The notes under the pieces are model-generated. The model was not told where the DNA came from and made no database searches. It was given only the letters and a program-made list of their open reading frames with translations. A DNA stretch of 64,000 nt, taken from contig NC_014652.1 in assembly GCF_000166355.1 (NCBI RefSeq), positions 464,001-528,000 on the forward strand. The letters are read 5' to 3'. Within the stretch, counting starts at the first letter, position 1, and each line of letters starts with the position of its first letter. Of the stretch, positions 29,533 through 40,352 are shown in pieces. Both the position numbers and the translations under genes were made by a program. This DNA comes from Caldicellulosiruptor hydrothermalis 108. Its GTDB lineage: Bacteria > Bacillota > Thermoanaerobacteria > Caldicellulosiruptorales > Caldicellulosiruptoraceae.

Positions 29533-30669
29533 ATGGAGTTTTTCCATATGATAACAAAGGCAATATCAGATATTTTAACAACATCTGGTTTTGCCAAAAT
29601 AACATTGGGTCAGGCAATAATGCTTGCAATATCATGCATTTTGATGTATCTTGCAATTGGTAAAAAGTTTGAACCGCTTCTTTTGCTTCCTATTGCGTTT
29701 GGTATGATGCTTGCAAACCTGCCACTTTCGTTTTTATCAAGCCACGACAAGGGCGGACTTGTGTACTATCTTTACCAAGGTGTAAAACTTGGCATTTACC
29801 CACCACTCATATTTTTAGGCGTTGGTGCTATGACAGACTTTGGACCGCTGATTGCACGACCAAGCAGTCTTTTTCTTGGCGCGGCTGCCCAGTTTGGAAT
29901 TTACTTTGCTTTTATGATAGCGCTTCTTATAGGCTTTACACCGCAGGAAGCAGCATCTATTGGCATAATTGGCGGTGCTGATGGTCCAACTGCAATTTTC
30001 CTTACCACCAAGCTTGCACCGCACCTTCTTGGTGCAATTGCCATTGCAGCATACTCTTACATGGCTCTGATTCCTCTTATTCAGCCGCCTATCATGAGGC
30101 TTTTGACAACAAAAGAAGAGCGCATGGTCAAGATGGACCAGCTACGAGAGGTTTCAAAGCTTGAGAGAATAGTTTTCCCTATTGCGGTTACGATAATTGT
30201 ATCTCTACTTTTGCCATCTGTTGCACCGCTGATTGGAATGCTCATGCTTGGCAATCTTTTCAGAGAATGTGGAGTTGTTGAAAGGCTTTCGGACACAGCC
30301 CAAAATGCTCTGATTAATATCATTACAATCTTTTTGGGACTTTCGGTTGGTGCAACTGCAACAGCCGACAAGTTCCTAAATCCAAAGACGCTTGCAATAA
30401 TCTTTTTAGGCCTTTTGGCCTTCATATTTGCAACAGTTGGCGGGGTTGTTTTTGGCAAGATTATGTATAAACTCTCAGGTGGTAAGATAAATCCTCTTAT
30501 TGGTTCTGCAGGAGTTTCAGCTGTTCCAATGGCAGCACGTGTTTCACAGGTTGTAGGACAAAAGGAGAATCCATCAAACTTTCTTTTGATGCATGCAATG
30601 GGACCAAACGTTGCAGGGGTTATTGGCTCGGCGGTTGCAGCAGGGGTTCTTTTGACGCTGTTTAAGTAG
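29533..30669 (+). CDS. oadB: oxaloacetate decarboxylase beta subunit (Na+ pump)
   Basis: A 378-residue integral membrane protein with about nine spans. Family motifs include ATDFGPLI-type sequence ([19 protein letters not shown]), [13 protein letters not shown] and [13 protein letters not shown]. It decarboxylates carboxybiotin and exports Na+. A terminator (GACCCACA/TGTGGGTC then TTTAATTTTT, 30700-30742) ends the operon. Confidence 0.95.
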   Translation: MEFFHMITKAISDILTTSGFAKITLGQAIMLAISCILMYLAIGKKFEPLLLLPIAFGMMLANLPLSFLSSHDKGGLVYYLYQGVKLGIYPPLIFLGVGAMTDFGPLIARPSSLFLGAAAQFGIYFAFMIALLIGFTPQEAASIGIIGGADGPTAIFLTTKLAPHLLGAIAIAAYSYMALIPLIQPPIMRLLTTKEERMVKMDQLREVSKLERIVFPIAVTIIVSLLLPSVAPLIGMLMLGNLFRECGVVERLSDTAQNALINIITIFLGLSVGATATADKFLNPKTLAIIFLGLLAFIFATVGGVVFGKIMYKLSGGKINPLIGSAGVSAVPMAARVSQVVGQKENPSNFLLMHAMGPNVAGVIGSAVAAGVLLTLFK

Positions 30670-30699
30670 ACTTTTAAATAATTCAAATATTATAAATAA

Positions 30700-30742
30700 T
30701 GACCCACAGGAGAAGTTAATCTTCTTTTGTGGGTCTTTAATT
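30700..30742 (+). terminator. terminator of the oad operon
   Basis: GACCCACAGGAGAAG pairs with CTTCTTTTGTGGGTC, followed by TTTAATTTTT. Confidence 0.85.
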
Positions 30743-30842
30743 TTTGATCTTCATCCAAAATAATTAAATTCACTTGACACATTATCTGTTAAATGATGTA
30801 TAATCAAAGATATGAAAATTAAAATTTTAGAAGGTGAGGAAA

Positions 30843-32948
30843 TTGTCTAAAAAAGACCCATTATCATTTTTCAAAAAGTTTATATTAAAACAAGGTCTTG
30901 GTAGAAAACTTAGTCTTCTTGTTGTGGGGGTTTTGCTCATACCAATTATTATAATTGACGTTATTTCAATTTCTATGTCTGTAAATTCAGTTATAAACGA
31001 GAGCAAAAAGTCATATCTTGCAGCAACAGAAGCAAACAGCCACTATTTTCAACTTGTTTTTGAAACTGTTAGAGACCTTGCTATGCAGCTTATGTCTAAT
31101 GATGTAATTCAAAAGCTTTATTCAGAGTCACGACAACTAACGCTGGAAGATTATGAAAAGTACAAACTTAAAAACGATGCTGATAAGATGTTGCAAAACA
31201 TATTTCTTACTAATCAGATGCTCTCGAAAGCATATATATTGGTGAACAAGGATAATTCTCTTGCTTATCCGTATTTTTCTGTGGAAGATTTGGATTTTAA
31301 CAAGTTAAAATCTGCAAGCTGGTATAAAAAAATTATAGAGAAGGATGGCCCGATTTATTTGGAAAATCACCATGAAGCGCTAGATGAGCTCAGCCCAACT
31401 ATTCCACAATATGCTTTTTCAGTTGGTCTTCCATTTAAGGACCTCTCATCTTCTGAGACTTTGGGTGTTTTGATGTTGGACGTTAGTTTGCTTTGGTTTA
31501 GGAATGCTCTTCAGTCCACAAATATCTCCCAGCAGGGCGGGTACATGCTTGCTGTTTCACCATCTGGAAAAGTCATTTTGCCAAGCGAATGGGAAACAAC
31601 AAGAAAGCTTTCACCAAAAGCAGATACACCTTTTATAAAAAAGATACTGGCTGAGGCAAAAGGGAAAAATCCAAAAGGAGCTTTCAACACAGTATTTGAC
31701 GGTAAACCATTTTTGGTTACATATTCGCGCATACCCGAGCAAGAATGGATAATTGTAAGCATGATTCCTGTTGAGATGCTTCTTAGCTCTGCAAGGAAAC
31801 TTGAGCTTTTTGTGATTGTACTTACAATAATTTTCACACTTGCAGCGCTGGCAGTTGGAATTTTCTTTGCGCTCAGAATGGTAAAGGATTTAGAGCTTGT
31901 TACAAACACATTTGCAGTTGCTGAAAAAGGTGATTTGACAGTAGCATTAAATATTGAGCGAAACGACGAGATAGGATTTCTTTCACACAGTTTTAATAAC
32001 ATGATCAAAAACATTAAAGGGCTCATTGAAAAAGGCGTGAAGTTGAGCGACCAGGTCACAAGCTCTATTTCTACTCTTTCTACTATTGCTGGTGAGACTG
32101 CCGCAGCGTCTAACGAGGTTGCAAAGGCAATTTCTGAGATTGCAGAAGGTGCTTCAAATCAGGCAAAAGAGGCTACAAACGTTGTTGAGATAGTTTCAAA
32201 GTTTGGCGAGAAGGTAGAGACAATTGTTGATGCTTCAAATAAGATGGAGAAGCTTTCAAAGAATGTAGCTGAACTTTCAACAAAAGGAGAAAATACAGTT
32301 TCAATCTTGGATTCTGTTTCACACGATACCATGCAAATCACAGATACAATGATTTCAACAATCAACCAGCTTGCAGAATATTCAAGGTCAATTGGAAAGA
32401 TTATTCAGGTGCTCTCAAGTATTTCAGAACAAACAAAGCTTTTGGCTCTAAATGCCTCAATTGAGGCGGCAAAAGCAGGCGAGGCAGGGCGTGGTTTTGC
32501 AGTTGTTGCAAGTGAGATTAGAAAGCTTGCCGACCAGTCAAAAGAGTCAACAAGAGAAGTTGAGGATATGATAAAGAGAATTGTAAGCCAGACAAAAGCT
32601 GCTCAGGATGTTGCTGATAAAGTAGAAGATGTTATTGAAAAGCAAAATGAAGCCGTCAGAAATGTTTCTTTGGCATTTTCAAGCATAAAATCTGCAATGG
32701 ATGAGCTAATTGATGGCATTGAAAATATTAATCAGTCGATCTTGGCAATTGATAAAGAAAAAGATACTATTGTGAGAAGCATCGAAAATATCTCGGCAAT
32801 ATCACAGGAGACTGCTGCATCCTCAGAAGAGGTTTCTGCATCAACTCAGGAGCAGCTTGCTGCAATTGAAGAGCTCAGAGCTATGGCAGAAAGCCTGAAT
32901 AAGCTTGCACAGGATTTAAAAGAGGCTATGCAGGTTTTCAAAGTGTAA
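30843..32948 (+). CDS. methyl-accepting chemotaxis protein
   Basis: A protein of about 701 residues with standard layout: membrane span (about 18-42), a dCache-type extracellular sensor (about 45-310), a second span (about 312-336), HAMP, and a signalling domain with [28 protein letters not shown]. It ends in a coiled coil without a CheR-binding pentapeptide. It would report an extracellular ligand to CheA. The in-frame GTG at 30834 is adjacent to the ribosome-binding site AAGGTGAGG, so the TTG at 30843 is the more likely start. Confidence 0.92.
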   Translation: MSKKDPLSFFKKFILKQGLGRKLSLLVVGVLLIPIIIIDVISISMSVNSVINESKKSYLAATEANSHYFQLVFETVRDLAMQLMSNDVIQKLYSESRQLTLEDYEKYKLKNDADKMLQNIFLTNQMLSKAYILVNKDNSLAYPYFSVEDLDFNKLKSASWYKKIIEKDGPIYLENHHEALDELSPTIPQYAFSVGLPFKDLSSSETLGVLMLDVSLLWFRNALQSTNISQQGGYMLAVSPSGKVILPSEWETTRKLSPKADTPFIKKILAEAKGKNPKGAFNTVFDGKPFLVTYSRIPEQEWIIVSMIPVEMLLSSARKLELFVIVLTIIFTLAALAVGIFFALRMVKDLELVTNTFAVAEKGDLTVALNIERNDEIGFLSHSFNNMIKNIKGLIEKGVKLSDQVTSSISTLSTIAGETAAASNEVAKAISEIAEGASNQAKEATNVVEIVSKFGEKVETIVDASNKMEKLSKNVAELSTKGENTVSILDSVSHDTMQITDTMISTINQLAEYSRSIGKIIQVLSSISEQTKLLALNASIEAAKAGEAGRGFAVVASEIRKLADQSKESTREVEDMIKRIVSQTKAAQDVADKVEDVIEKQNEAVRNVSLAFSSIKSAMDELIDGIENINQSILAIDKEKDTIVRSIENISAISQETAASSEEVSASTQEQLAAIEELRAMAESLNKLAQDLKEAMQVFKV

Positions 32949-33017
32949 TAAAATTGTTTCACCAATTTTACAGTTTGGTTACAAATGCTAAACCCCTATT
33001 GACTTATTAAAATGCTG

Positions 33018-33076
33018 TTGTTAAAATTTTAGCTGTAAGTGATGAGGCTAAACTAAATAGTTTAACCTCATCACTA
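33018..33076 (+). promoter_or_regulatory. long hairpin in the 5' leader of the SLH gene
   Basis: AGTGATGAGG-C-TAAAC pairs with GTTTA-A-CCTCATCACT around a short loop, with no U-run after it. It lies 30-90 bases before the start codon. Such 5' stem-loops often protect abundant S-layer mRNAs from decay. A promoter may lie around 32990-33010 (TTGACT with AT-rich -10). Confidence 0.6.
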
Positions 33077-33108
33077 AAAAATCATACAAGGAGGTTTGGT
33101 GAGTAGTT

Positions 33109-36100
33109 ATGAAAAAATTCAAAAGACTCATCGCAATCGTAACAGTTCTCTTATTTGCTCTCTCAATAATTGCGCCTGCGTTTGCACAGGACGAAGCTAC
33201 TACAGAAGAGACAGGTTCTGTGTATGACCAGGCAGCAAAGATTCTCCAAGACAAAGGTATCTTGAAAGGTAATGAGCAAGGCGACCTGATGCTCGATAAG
33301 GAACTTACAAGAGCAGAGATTTTAGCAATGATCATCAGAGCAACAGGTCAAGAAGATGTTGTAAAAGACTATGTTTATGCTGAGCAATCCTTCAGCGATG
33401 TTCCAAACACACACTGGGCATTTGCATATGTTGAGGCAGGTAAAGACCTCGGCATTGTAAATGGTTACCCAGATGGAACATTCAAGCCAGACAAATCAGT
33501 CAAATTTGAAGAGCTCTGCAAGATGCTTGTTGCAGCAAAAGGTGAAAATCCAGCTTCAGGAAAATGGCCACTCAACTATGTAAGAAAAGCTCTTGAACTT
33601 GGTTTCTTCAACGGAATTGAAGACGACGTTGGAATTGGTGACGTTGTCAAGAGAGGTCAGGCAGCAGTAGCATTCGCAAATGCATTCTTCCCACCAGAGA
33701 AGACAATAGCAGTTAAAGATGTTAAAGTAGTTGCAAATGACACAATTGAGGTTTATGTTGATGTATACCTCAACAATGAGCCTGCAACACTTGAAGATGG
33801 AGATGTAATTCCTCTCGATTTTGAAATCAAAGACGCAAAAGATGATACAAAGACAGTCGCAGTAACACAGATTGACACAGACAAGTCAGACTTTGCAAAT
33901 GGCAAGATCGTTCTCAAGACAGCTGCTCAAACAGCAAATGCAACATACAAGCTCTACTTCAAGGGTAAAGATACAGGCAAGACATTTGTTGCAGTTCCAG
34001 TGCCACTCACAGTTACAAAGGTTGAGGCACTCAACTACAAAGAGATAAAGGTTACATTCAATAAACCAGTTGATGATGCAAGCGCAGCAACAAACAAAGA
34101 TAATTACACTGTTTATTTAGGAAATGCAAAAGCAACAATAAGCTCAGTTATTTTGTCAAGTGATAAGACAAATGTACGTCTATTCTTGAGCAATACAATG
34201 AGCAGTGATTTGACAACAAAAGTAACAGTTGCAAAGGCAGTTGGGTTAGCGGAAGATTATACCTCGACAATTCAGCCGTTCGTTGATTCAACAGCGCCAA
34301 CTGTTGAAAATGTTGTTCCAATTGGTTTAATGAAACTAAAAGTTATCTTCAGTGAACCTGTTTTGAATAGTGGAAATACAGCAAATTATATTGTTGATAA
34401 CTCATACTATCCAGTAAAAGCAGATCCAGATACAAGTGATTATAGAAGTGTTGTATTGACATTTGGGTTTGCATTAAGTGCAGGAAATCACGTTATTGAA
34501 TTCAATAAATATTCAACAAATACAGATTATATGATAAAGGACTATGCACAATATTTATTGATTAATACACCAAAAACATTTACCATGTCATCTGATACAA
34601 CTGCACTTACAACACCAACTGTAATATCAGCTACTCAAACTTCTGTCCAACTGAAATTTAATAAGGGGATAGCTGATATAACGAGCGTTAGTGCATCTCC
34701 AAGTGGAACATGGGATGGTGTTGAATCAATTGATGTAAATGATCCAAGTATAGTAACACTGAACTTTTATTCTGGTAGTCCATTACCAGCATATGGTGTT
34801 ACATTAACAATAACAGCAGTTGACATTAGTGGAACTTCGGCAACATTATCAGTTTCAATACCAACAGTAACAGTTGATGTGACTCCACCAACAATTACAA
34901 GTTATAGCATAGATAGCCCAACTCAAATATCTTTGATTTTCTCTGAGAATGTCATTGCACCATCTGGAGATTGGAGTAATTATGTAACAATTACTGATAG
35001 TAATAATGCATTGCATCCAGTAATTGATATTAAAAGAGACGATGCTAACAATAATAAAAATAAATTAATAGTAACAATCGATCCAAATTATCCATTACCA
35101 ACATCAGGAACTATCAGTGTTTCAGTTAAGAATGTCGTCGATGATACTCCAAGATATAATCCTATGGTTGCTACTACATTAACAATTAATGCTGTTGATA
35201 AAACTGCTCCAACTGTTTCATCAGTTGTTTATGATGCTACATCTAAGAAAGTTTATGTTATCTTTAGTGAAGCAGTAAACGCTACAACAGCTTTGAACCC
35301 GTATAACTATGTATTAAATTCAGCTGGTTCATTATTAATACCAACATCTGCAAACTTTAAATTATTAGCTGATGGTAAGACAGTCGTTATGGATTTTGCA
35401 ATTGCAGGAACAGATTTGAGTAAACTTACTCAAGTTCAAATTGTAAATGTTCAAGATTTAGCTGGTAATACAATGGCTGGGCAGTTGGTAGCTGCTACTC
35501 CTGTAGATACATCAACAGCTCCAACTGTTGAAACAGCTGCTCAAATTGCAACAAACCAAATAAAGTTGGATATTACTAGTGGTTCAGTATTTTCACCAAC
35601 ATTATCAGCAGGTGACTTTATTGTAAAAGATGGACAAACACAGATTACCATTACAGGTATCAAGTTAGATGATAATGGTGATATTATAATAACCTTAGCT
35701 ACATCACTTGGAACCGATGCTGGTGGTGGAGATGTAACAGTTACTTTGAATCCGGCAGGGCTTTCAACAAGAGACATATATGATAGAAAGATTCGATTTG
35801 TTGATAATAGTGGTCAAGCAATTACAACTTTAACAGTAGGCGATGGTTGTGCACCAACAATTACAACTGTTGAAGCAACATATCAAACAGTTGTTGGTCA
35901 AACATATGTAACAATAAACTTCAGTGAAAATGTAAACGTTGCTTCATTTACCTACTTAGATGACTACACACAACAATTTAGAGTTTATATTGATGGATCA
36001 TTAACTGCTATAGATGGCTTCGATAACTCAGTTCCAAATAAATTAATATTTAAATTTAATGGAGATAAAAGATATAAATCAATTAGAGTTGATTATGTAC

Positions 36101-36189
36101 CACCATATGATGTAACTAAGAGAATTAAAGATTTGAGCGTGAACAACAATGAATTGGCAGCGACAAGTGTAAATGCAACATGGAAATAA
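33109..36189 (+). CDS. S-layer protein with SLH domains and Ig-like repeats
   Basis: A 1026-residue secreted protein with signal peptide 1-26 (cleavage near AFAQDE). Three SLH modules occupy about 35-200: an opening ELTRAEILAMIIRATG, the canonical FSDVPNTHWAFAYVEAGKDL, and KWPLNYVRKALELGFFNGIE. Then come repeated Ig-like/SbsA-type modules, each beginning around VTFNKPV, VIFSEPV, LIFSENV, VIFSEAV or INFSENV. SLH modules bind the secondary wall polymer and the repeats would form the surface lattice. It stands alone, with a terminator at 36205-36240. Confidence 0.93.
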   Translation: MKKFKRLIAIVTVLLFALSIIAPAFAQDEATTEETGSVYDQAAKILQDKGILKGNEQGDLMLDKELTRAEILAMIIRATGQEDVVKDYVYAEQSFSDVPNTHWAFAYVEAGKDLGIVNGYPDGTFKPDKSVKFEELCKMLVAAKGENPASGKWPLNYVRKALELGFFNGIEDDVGIGDVVKRGQAAVAFANAFFPPEKTIAVKDVKVVANDTIEVYVDVYLNNEPATLEDGDVIPLDFEIKDAKDDTKTVAVTQIDTDKSDFANGKIVLKTAAQTANATYKLYFKGKDTGKTFVAVPVPLTVTKVEALNYKEIKVTFNKPVDDASAATNKDNYTVYLGNAKATISSVILSSDKTNVRLFLSNTMSSDLTTKVTVAKAVGLAEDYTSTIQPFVDSTAPTVENVVPIGLMKLKVIFSEPVLNSGNTANYIVDNSYYPVKADPDTSDYRSVVLTFGFALSAGNHVIEFNKYSTNTDYMIKDYAQYLLINTPKTFTMSSDTTALTTPTVISATQTSVQLKFNKGIADITSVSASPSGTWDGVESIDVNDPSIVTLNFYSGSPLPAYGVTLTITAVDISGTSATLSVSIPTVTVDVTPPTITSYSIDSPTQISLIFSENVIAPSGDWSNYVTITDSNNALHPVIDIKRDDANNNKNKLIVTIDPNYPLPTSGTISVSVKNVVDDTPRYNPMVATTLTINAVDKTAPTVSSVVYDATSKKVYVIFSEAVNATTALNPYNYVLNSAGSLLIPTSANFKLLADGKTVVMDFAIAGTDLSKLTQVQIVNVQDLAGNTMAGQLVAATPVDTSTAPTVETAAQIATNQIKLDITSGSVFSPTLSAGDFIVKDGQTQITITGIKLDDNGDIIITLATSLGTDAGGGDVTVTLNPAGLSTRDIYDRKIRFVDNSGQAITTLTVGDGCAPTITTVEATYQTVVGQTYVTINFSENVNVASFTYLDDYTQQFRVYIDGSLTAIDGFDNSVPNKLIFKFNGDKRYKSIRVDYVPPYDVTKRIKDLSVNNNELAATSVNATWK

Positions 36190-36204
36190 GATTATTACTA
36201 ACTA

Positions 36205-36240
36205 AAAAGGCGGGTAAAACAATGTACCCGCCTTTTTTTT
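36205..36240 (+). terminator. terminator after the SLH gene
   Basis: AAAGGCGGGTA pairs with TACCCGCCTTT, followed by a long T run. Confidence 0.9.
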
Positions 36241-36244
36241 TATT

Positions 36245-36285
36245 GGCTCTTTGCCAAGAGTTGGAGTGGGTATTAAGCCTACCTT
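36245..36285. repeat. solo ISL3-type end
   Basis: GGCTCTTTGCCAAGAGTTGG at 36245 closely matches the ISL3 end at 36319, and GTGGGT follows in both. No transposase lies between the two copies. It is probably the relic of an earlier or tandem insertion. Confidence 0.5.
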
Positions 36286-36318
36286 TTTTCATCCCACATA
36301 CAACAACATCGATATTCT

Positions 36319-37793
36319 GGCTCTTTGTCAAGAGTTGGGGTGGGTGTTCTGAATGCCCACCTTTCAGTTTAATTTAGTATGCATTAAATTACAACAATAA
36401 CAGTTATAACCATCTAATTATCAAAACTTATCAACCTCTTTTATCCCTTACCAAAATGAATTTTCTTAAATATTTTTCGTCTCCTATCTTCTAGTTTCTA
36501 CAACTATACAGTATCCTCTTCCTAAACCTTTCAAAATTCCTAAAACCATATGCCTTCCTCTTTAAAACTTTTATCTTGTTGTTAAATCTTTCTGTCAAAC
36601 TATTTGTATATGGTACCTCAAATGATTCCACTATCTCTGAAAACCAATTTCTAAATACTTTCACACACCTTCGGAATTCTCCCACATTACTTGATTCTGC
36701 CATCTCTATCCATTTCTTGAGCTTCTCCTTTGCTTCATCACATGTCTTACTTTCTAATAATTTGTTAAATTCTTCCTTCAATCTGTGAGCTATCCTTAAT
36801 TCCGGTGCATATAAAAACATTACTTCTAATTCTTCTCTCTGCTCAGGCTTAAGTTCCTCATATCTTTTAAGAATTAATTTCCTGCTTCTCTTAAAGTACT
36901 TCCTAAGACTTTTGCACAAATTCTTTTGTGTTCTTTTACGCACATTCTCTACCGCCCAGTAAACATACCTCACAAAGTGAAACTTATCTATAACTACCTT
37001 TGCTTTCTTAAAATATATCCTTGCTATCTCAGCAAATTGCTTCCACATGTCGCAGATAAAATACTTTACCTTATCTCTATTCTTAAATCTCTTGAAATAT
37101 TCTGTTAAAACCTCCTGTCGTCTGTCTTTTAAAATATCTATTATCTTGCCATTTAAAGGATCTACAATTATACATTAATATTTTGCTCCACCTGCATGTC
37201 CTTTAAATTCATCTATACATATGACCTCTGGTAATTCATCTTTTGCTTCCACTGGACTAACTTTATCGAATAACCTCATAACTGTCGAAACTGATACATT
37301 TGACAACTTCGCAACTTCTGTCATACTAACTATATTTCCTAATTGACTTACTATCCATGCTGCTAACCTATTTGTCATTCTTTGATGTTTTGGTAAAAAA
37401 TCAACTTGTTCGTAAAATCTCTTTTTACAAACCTTGCAAACATATCTACGTTTCTTTAATACAATGTATGTCTTCTTTCCTAACATCGGTATTTCTTTGA
37501 CTTTTTGAATTCTGTAATCGTGAACTTTTGAAGTCTGAGCTTTGCAATTAGGACAAATATGTACTTTTTGCCTGAGTCTTATATAAAGTTCTACTTCAGT
37601 TGCATTTTCCACTATATCCTCTATTATTACATCTTCAGATTTTAATAATTGGGTGATATAATTTATGTCAGGCACTTGTTCTGAATACCTCCTTTTCTTT
37701 TGTGTTTTTCTCCTTTTTATCAATAATATTATACCAGGCATTCAGAACAAGTGCTCTTTTTATTTTACCCACCCCAATATTTATTATAGAGCC
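36319..37793 (-). mobile_element. ISL3 family insertion sequence
   Basis: The element of about 1475 bp is bounded by GGCTCT...TTGGGGTGGGT at 36319 and its complement ending in AGAGCC at 37793. The subterminal TTCTGAATGCC also occurs at both ends. The transposase gene is on the minus strand. No exact 8-bp target duplication is found (GATATTCT versus ATAATTCT). Confidence 0.8.
36491..37741 (-). pseudogene. ISL3 transposase with one in-frame nonsense codon
   Basis: The full reading frame is 417 codons. The N-terminal part (188 residues) has the zinc-binding CPNCKAQTSKVHDYR and CKVCKKRFYEQ and a helix-turn-helix. It reads into the DDE core at ICIDEFKGHAGGAKY and meets TAA. The same frame continues CIIVDPLNGKIIDILKDRR and on to the C-terminal domain. 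A Gln codon is usual at the stop, so one C-to-T change (CAA to TAA) explains the break. It is inactive unless the stop is read through. Confidence 0.85.
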
Positions 37794-38255
37794 ATAATTC
37801 TTATAGGAAAATAGTCCAAAAGCTCAACTTTTTATTTTCTACCTATGCGACGTATTTTAAAATTTACTTCAAACTCCTAACTACCACCCAATATATAAAA
37901 TCCTCTCGCCAAATCTTTCAAAATTAATGTATCCAAATGTATTTTACTCTTATATATTCAGCTTTTTATTAAACTATTCTGTTATACTACTAGGATACTA
38001 TGTGTCAAAGAAATTCGTTGTTTCCGAAAAATATTTTCATAAAACTTTTACTCACAGGATTAATTGCTTTAAGCCTTACTTTAATTTAAATGGCAAATAA
38101 GACAACTAAAAAGATGTTTACTTCAAATAAAATATATTTGCAAAAATTTATTCCCTTTATTATAATAAACACACAGAACATATTTTCTTTTGTCACAAGA
38201 ACTTCTACTTTGAAAAATATATTTAGATAAGGTATTTTGAAATTGGAGAGTCAAA
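37794..38255. other. AT-rich intergenic stretch
   Basis: The only signal I can support is the promoter of the HD gene: TTGCAA (38138-38143), a 17-base spacer and TATAAT (38161-38166). The rest is AT-rich with no ORF or clear structure. Confidence 0.6.
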
Positions 38256-39548
38256 ATGAGTGCAAATGAAATCTATGAATTCAGAGATCCAGTTCATGGT
38301 TTTATTCAAGTTAATGATTTAGAACTGAAAATCATAGATTCTTTTCCATTTCAGAGATTACGCAATATAAAACAGCTGGCATTTTCCCATTACGTCTATC
38401 ATGGAGCAGAACATTCAAGGTTTGGACATTCATTGGGCGTTATGCATCTTGTTACAAAAGCATTCATGACAGTTGTTGAGAAGACAAATATTTTTGATAT
38501 TCCTCAAAAAGAATGGTATACTCAGATATTGAGACTTATAGCTTTGATTCATGATATCGGACATGCTCCTTTTTCTCACGCATCAGAAGAGCTTTTTCCA
38601 GATGATTTGAAACATGAAGATTACAGTTGCATGATAGCAACTCAAACAGAGATAGGGGATTATATTCATGAGATAGGAGAGAGATTCAAAAAACTCTACG
38701 GTAAAGACTATGATATTACTCCTGAGCTGATTTGTTCTATATACAAAGGAGAAAATATAGAAAATCCTGATTTCATGTTTCTAAGAAAGTTTATGGACAG
38801 TGAATTAGACTGTGACAAGATGGATTATCTTTTACGGGATTCACTTTACTGTGGAGTAAGCTATGGAAAGTTTGATTTGGAAAGGTTAATAAACACTCTT
38901 ACCATTTGGAAGAATGATGAAGGTATACTTCATCTTGCTATTGAAAAAGGCGGAATGCACGCTTTTGAAGAGTTTGTTTTAGCTCGATATTTTATGTTTA
39001 CACAAGTTTACTTTCACAAAACTCGAAGGTTCTTGGATAATATGCTTTTTTCTTTTTTGAAGTCTGCTTTGAAAGAGGGTAAATATCCCAAAGACATTAA
39101 TGAATTTTTAGAATATGACGATGTAACAATCAGTGAACTTATCAGAGAAAAGAGCAAAGAAAATGAATGTGCAGAAAGACTTTTAAAGAGAAAGATAATG
39201 AGCTGTATTTACGAAACACCGCCTCATGCTAACAAAGATCAAGAATCTATTCATAATTTGATAAAAAACAGTCTTATACAAAAAATTGGCAAAGAAAATC
39301 TTCTTTTTGATTCGGCTGACAAAATGATTCATCAGATACCTGTAAAATATGAACTTGATAGTGAAAAAGCAATCCCTATAATAGACGAGAAAAACAAAGA
39401 AGTGATGTCTATAAGTATTGCTTCAGAGGTTATAAAAAAGATGACTGAACCAATAAATATAAAAAGGATATATGTTACTGAGGATAAAAAGGAAGAAGCA
39501 GAGGAAATAGTAAATGAAATACAGAATATGATGAAACGTTCAAATTAA
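38256..39548 (+). CDS. HD-domain phosphohydrolase (YwfO/SAMHD1-like)
   Basis: A 430-residue protein of the dGTPase/SAMHD1-like HD superfamily. FRDPVHGFI opens the domain. The metal ligands are in HSRFGHSLGVMHL (His), LIALIHDIGHAPFSHASEEL (His-Asp) and the later DSELDCDKMDYLLRDS (Asp). It may hydrolyse dNTPs or a related nucleotide. It is followed 24 bases later by a YwgA-like gene. In Bacillus ywfO and ywgA are also neighbours, which suggests a conserved functional pair. Confidence 0.85.
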   Translation: MSANEIYEFRDPVHGFIQVNDLELKIIDSFPFQRLRNIKQLAFSHYVYHGAEHSRFGHSLGVMHLVTKAFMTVVEKTNIFDIPQKEWYTQILRLIALIHDIGHAPFSHASEELFPDDLKHEDYSCMIATQTEIGDYIHEIGERFKKLYGKDYDITPELICSIYKGENIENPDFMFLRKFMDSELDCDKMDYLLRDSLYCGVSYGKFDLERLINTLTIWKNDEGILHLAIEKGGMHAFEEFVLARYFMFTQVYFHKTRRFLDNMLFSFLKSALKEGKYPKDINEFLEYDDVTISELIREKSKENECAERLLKRKIMSCIYETPPHANKDQESIHNLIKNSLIQKIGKENLLFDSADKMIHQIPVKYELDSEKAIPIIDEKNKEVMSISIASEVIKKMTEPINIKRIYVTEDKKEEAEEIVNEIQNMMKRSN

Positions 39549-39572
39549 AAAGGGGAGGGAGGCACCTACATT

Positions 39573-40136
39573 ATGAAAGAAAACAAAGACCTGATATTGT
39601 GGTATTTGATAAAAGAGTTTACTAAACATTGCTCACGTACAGGAAACAAAGTAGGTAAGAAGTTTTTGCAAAAAGTGGTGTATTTGCTGCAGAGAAAGGG
39701 ATTAAACCTTAACTATAATTTTTCGATTCACTATTATGGTCCGTACAGTAGCCAGTTAGAATATGATATACACAGATTAGAAATGAATAGATTAGTACGA
39801 ATTGATCCAAAAGATGGATACACTCATGAAATAATTCCTGAAGAAGTATCTGATGATGAAAAATATTTGAGCCATCATGATATAGAGATGATAGACTCAA
39901 AAGAGATTAAAGATTTAATAAAAAACTTGTCGAGCTTTAACGCTTCTGAATTGGAGTTAATTGCAACAGTGGATTACGTGATAAATCAACTAAAAATTCG
40001 AGGGACTGATGAGCTTAATAAAAAAGAAATTATAGAAAAAGTGAAAAGGTTAAAAGGCAATAAATACACCGAGAAAAAAATAGAGGAAGCCATTAAGTTT
40101 TTAGAAGAAAACGGTTTTGTAAAAATAGAGGGTTAG
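39573..40136 (+). CDS. YwgA/SocA-like (DUF4065-type) protein
   Basis: A 187-residue protein. KKFLQKVVYLLQRKG and FSIHYYGPYSSQLEYDIHRL match the YwgA pattern, related to the SocA/Panacea (DUF4065) antitoxin fold. A C-terminal helical region ends in a winged-helix-like stretch. It shares an operon with the HD phosphohydrolase, and an accessory or antitoxin-like role for that enzyme is inference. A terminator (AGGTGGGT/GCCCACCT then TTTTT, 40196-40223) follows. Confidence 0.7.
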   Translation: MKENKDLILWYLIKEFTKHCSRTGNKVGKKFLQKVVYLLQRKGLNLNYNFSIHYYGPYSSQLEYDIHRLEMNRLVRIDPKDGYTHEIIPEEVSDDEKYLSHHDIEMIDSKEIKDLIKNLSSFNASELELIATVDYVINQLKIRGTDELNKKEIIEKVKRLKGNKYTEKKIEEAIKFLEENGFVKIEG

Positions 40137-40195
40137 ACTGATGAAAAAGATAATGTTATTATCTTCGCTAAATTTTTCTGGTTATGACTAAAAGC

Positions 40196-40223
40196 GAGGT
40201 GGGTATTTAGCCCACCTTTTTTA
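40196..40223 (+). terminator. terminator after the HD/YwgA operon
   Basis: GAGGTGGGT and GCCCACCT arms followed by TTTTTTATTTT. Confidence 0.8.
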
Positions 40224-40352
40224 TTTTCCCGCATTTCACAATTTTCACATTTCATTAAAATTTGTTTATAAAAATTTAAAAATTTATTCACAAATTATTG
40301 CTAATATATTTTAAAGAGGAAAAATCTTCATAGAAGGAGGCAGAAATAGAAA

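Noticed and set aside
30081-30686. 201-residue minus-strand ORF opposite oadB
   Set aside because: Mirror of a highly conserved membrane protein gene; Pro/Thr/Ala-rich shadow composition and no start signals.
36311-37801. An 8-bp target duplication for the ISL3 copy
   Set aside because: GATATTCT and ATAATTCT share only part of their bases, so I do not claim it.
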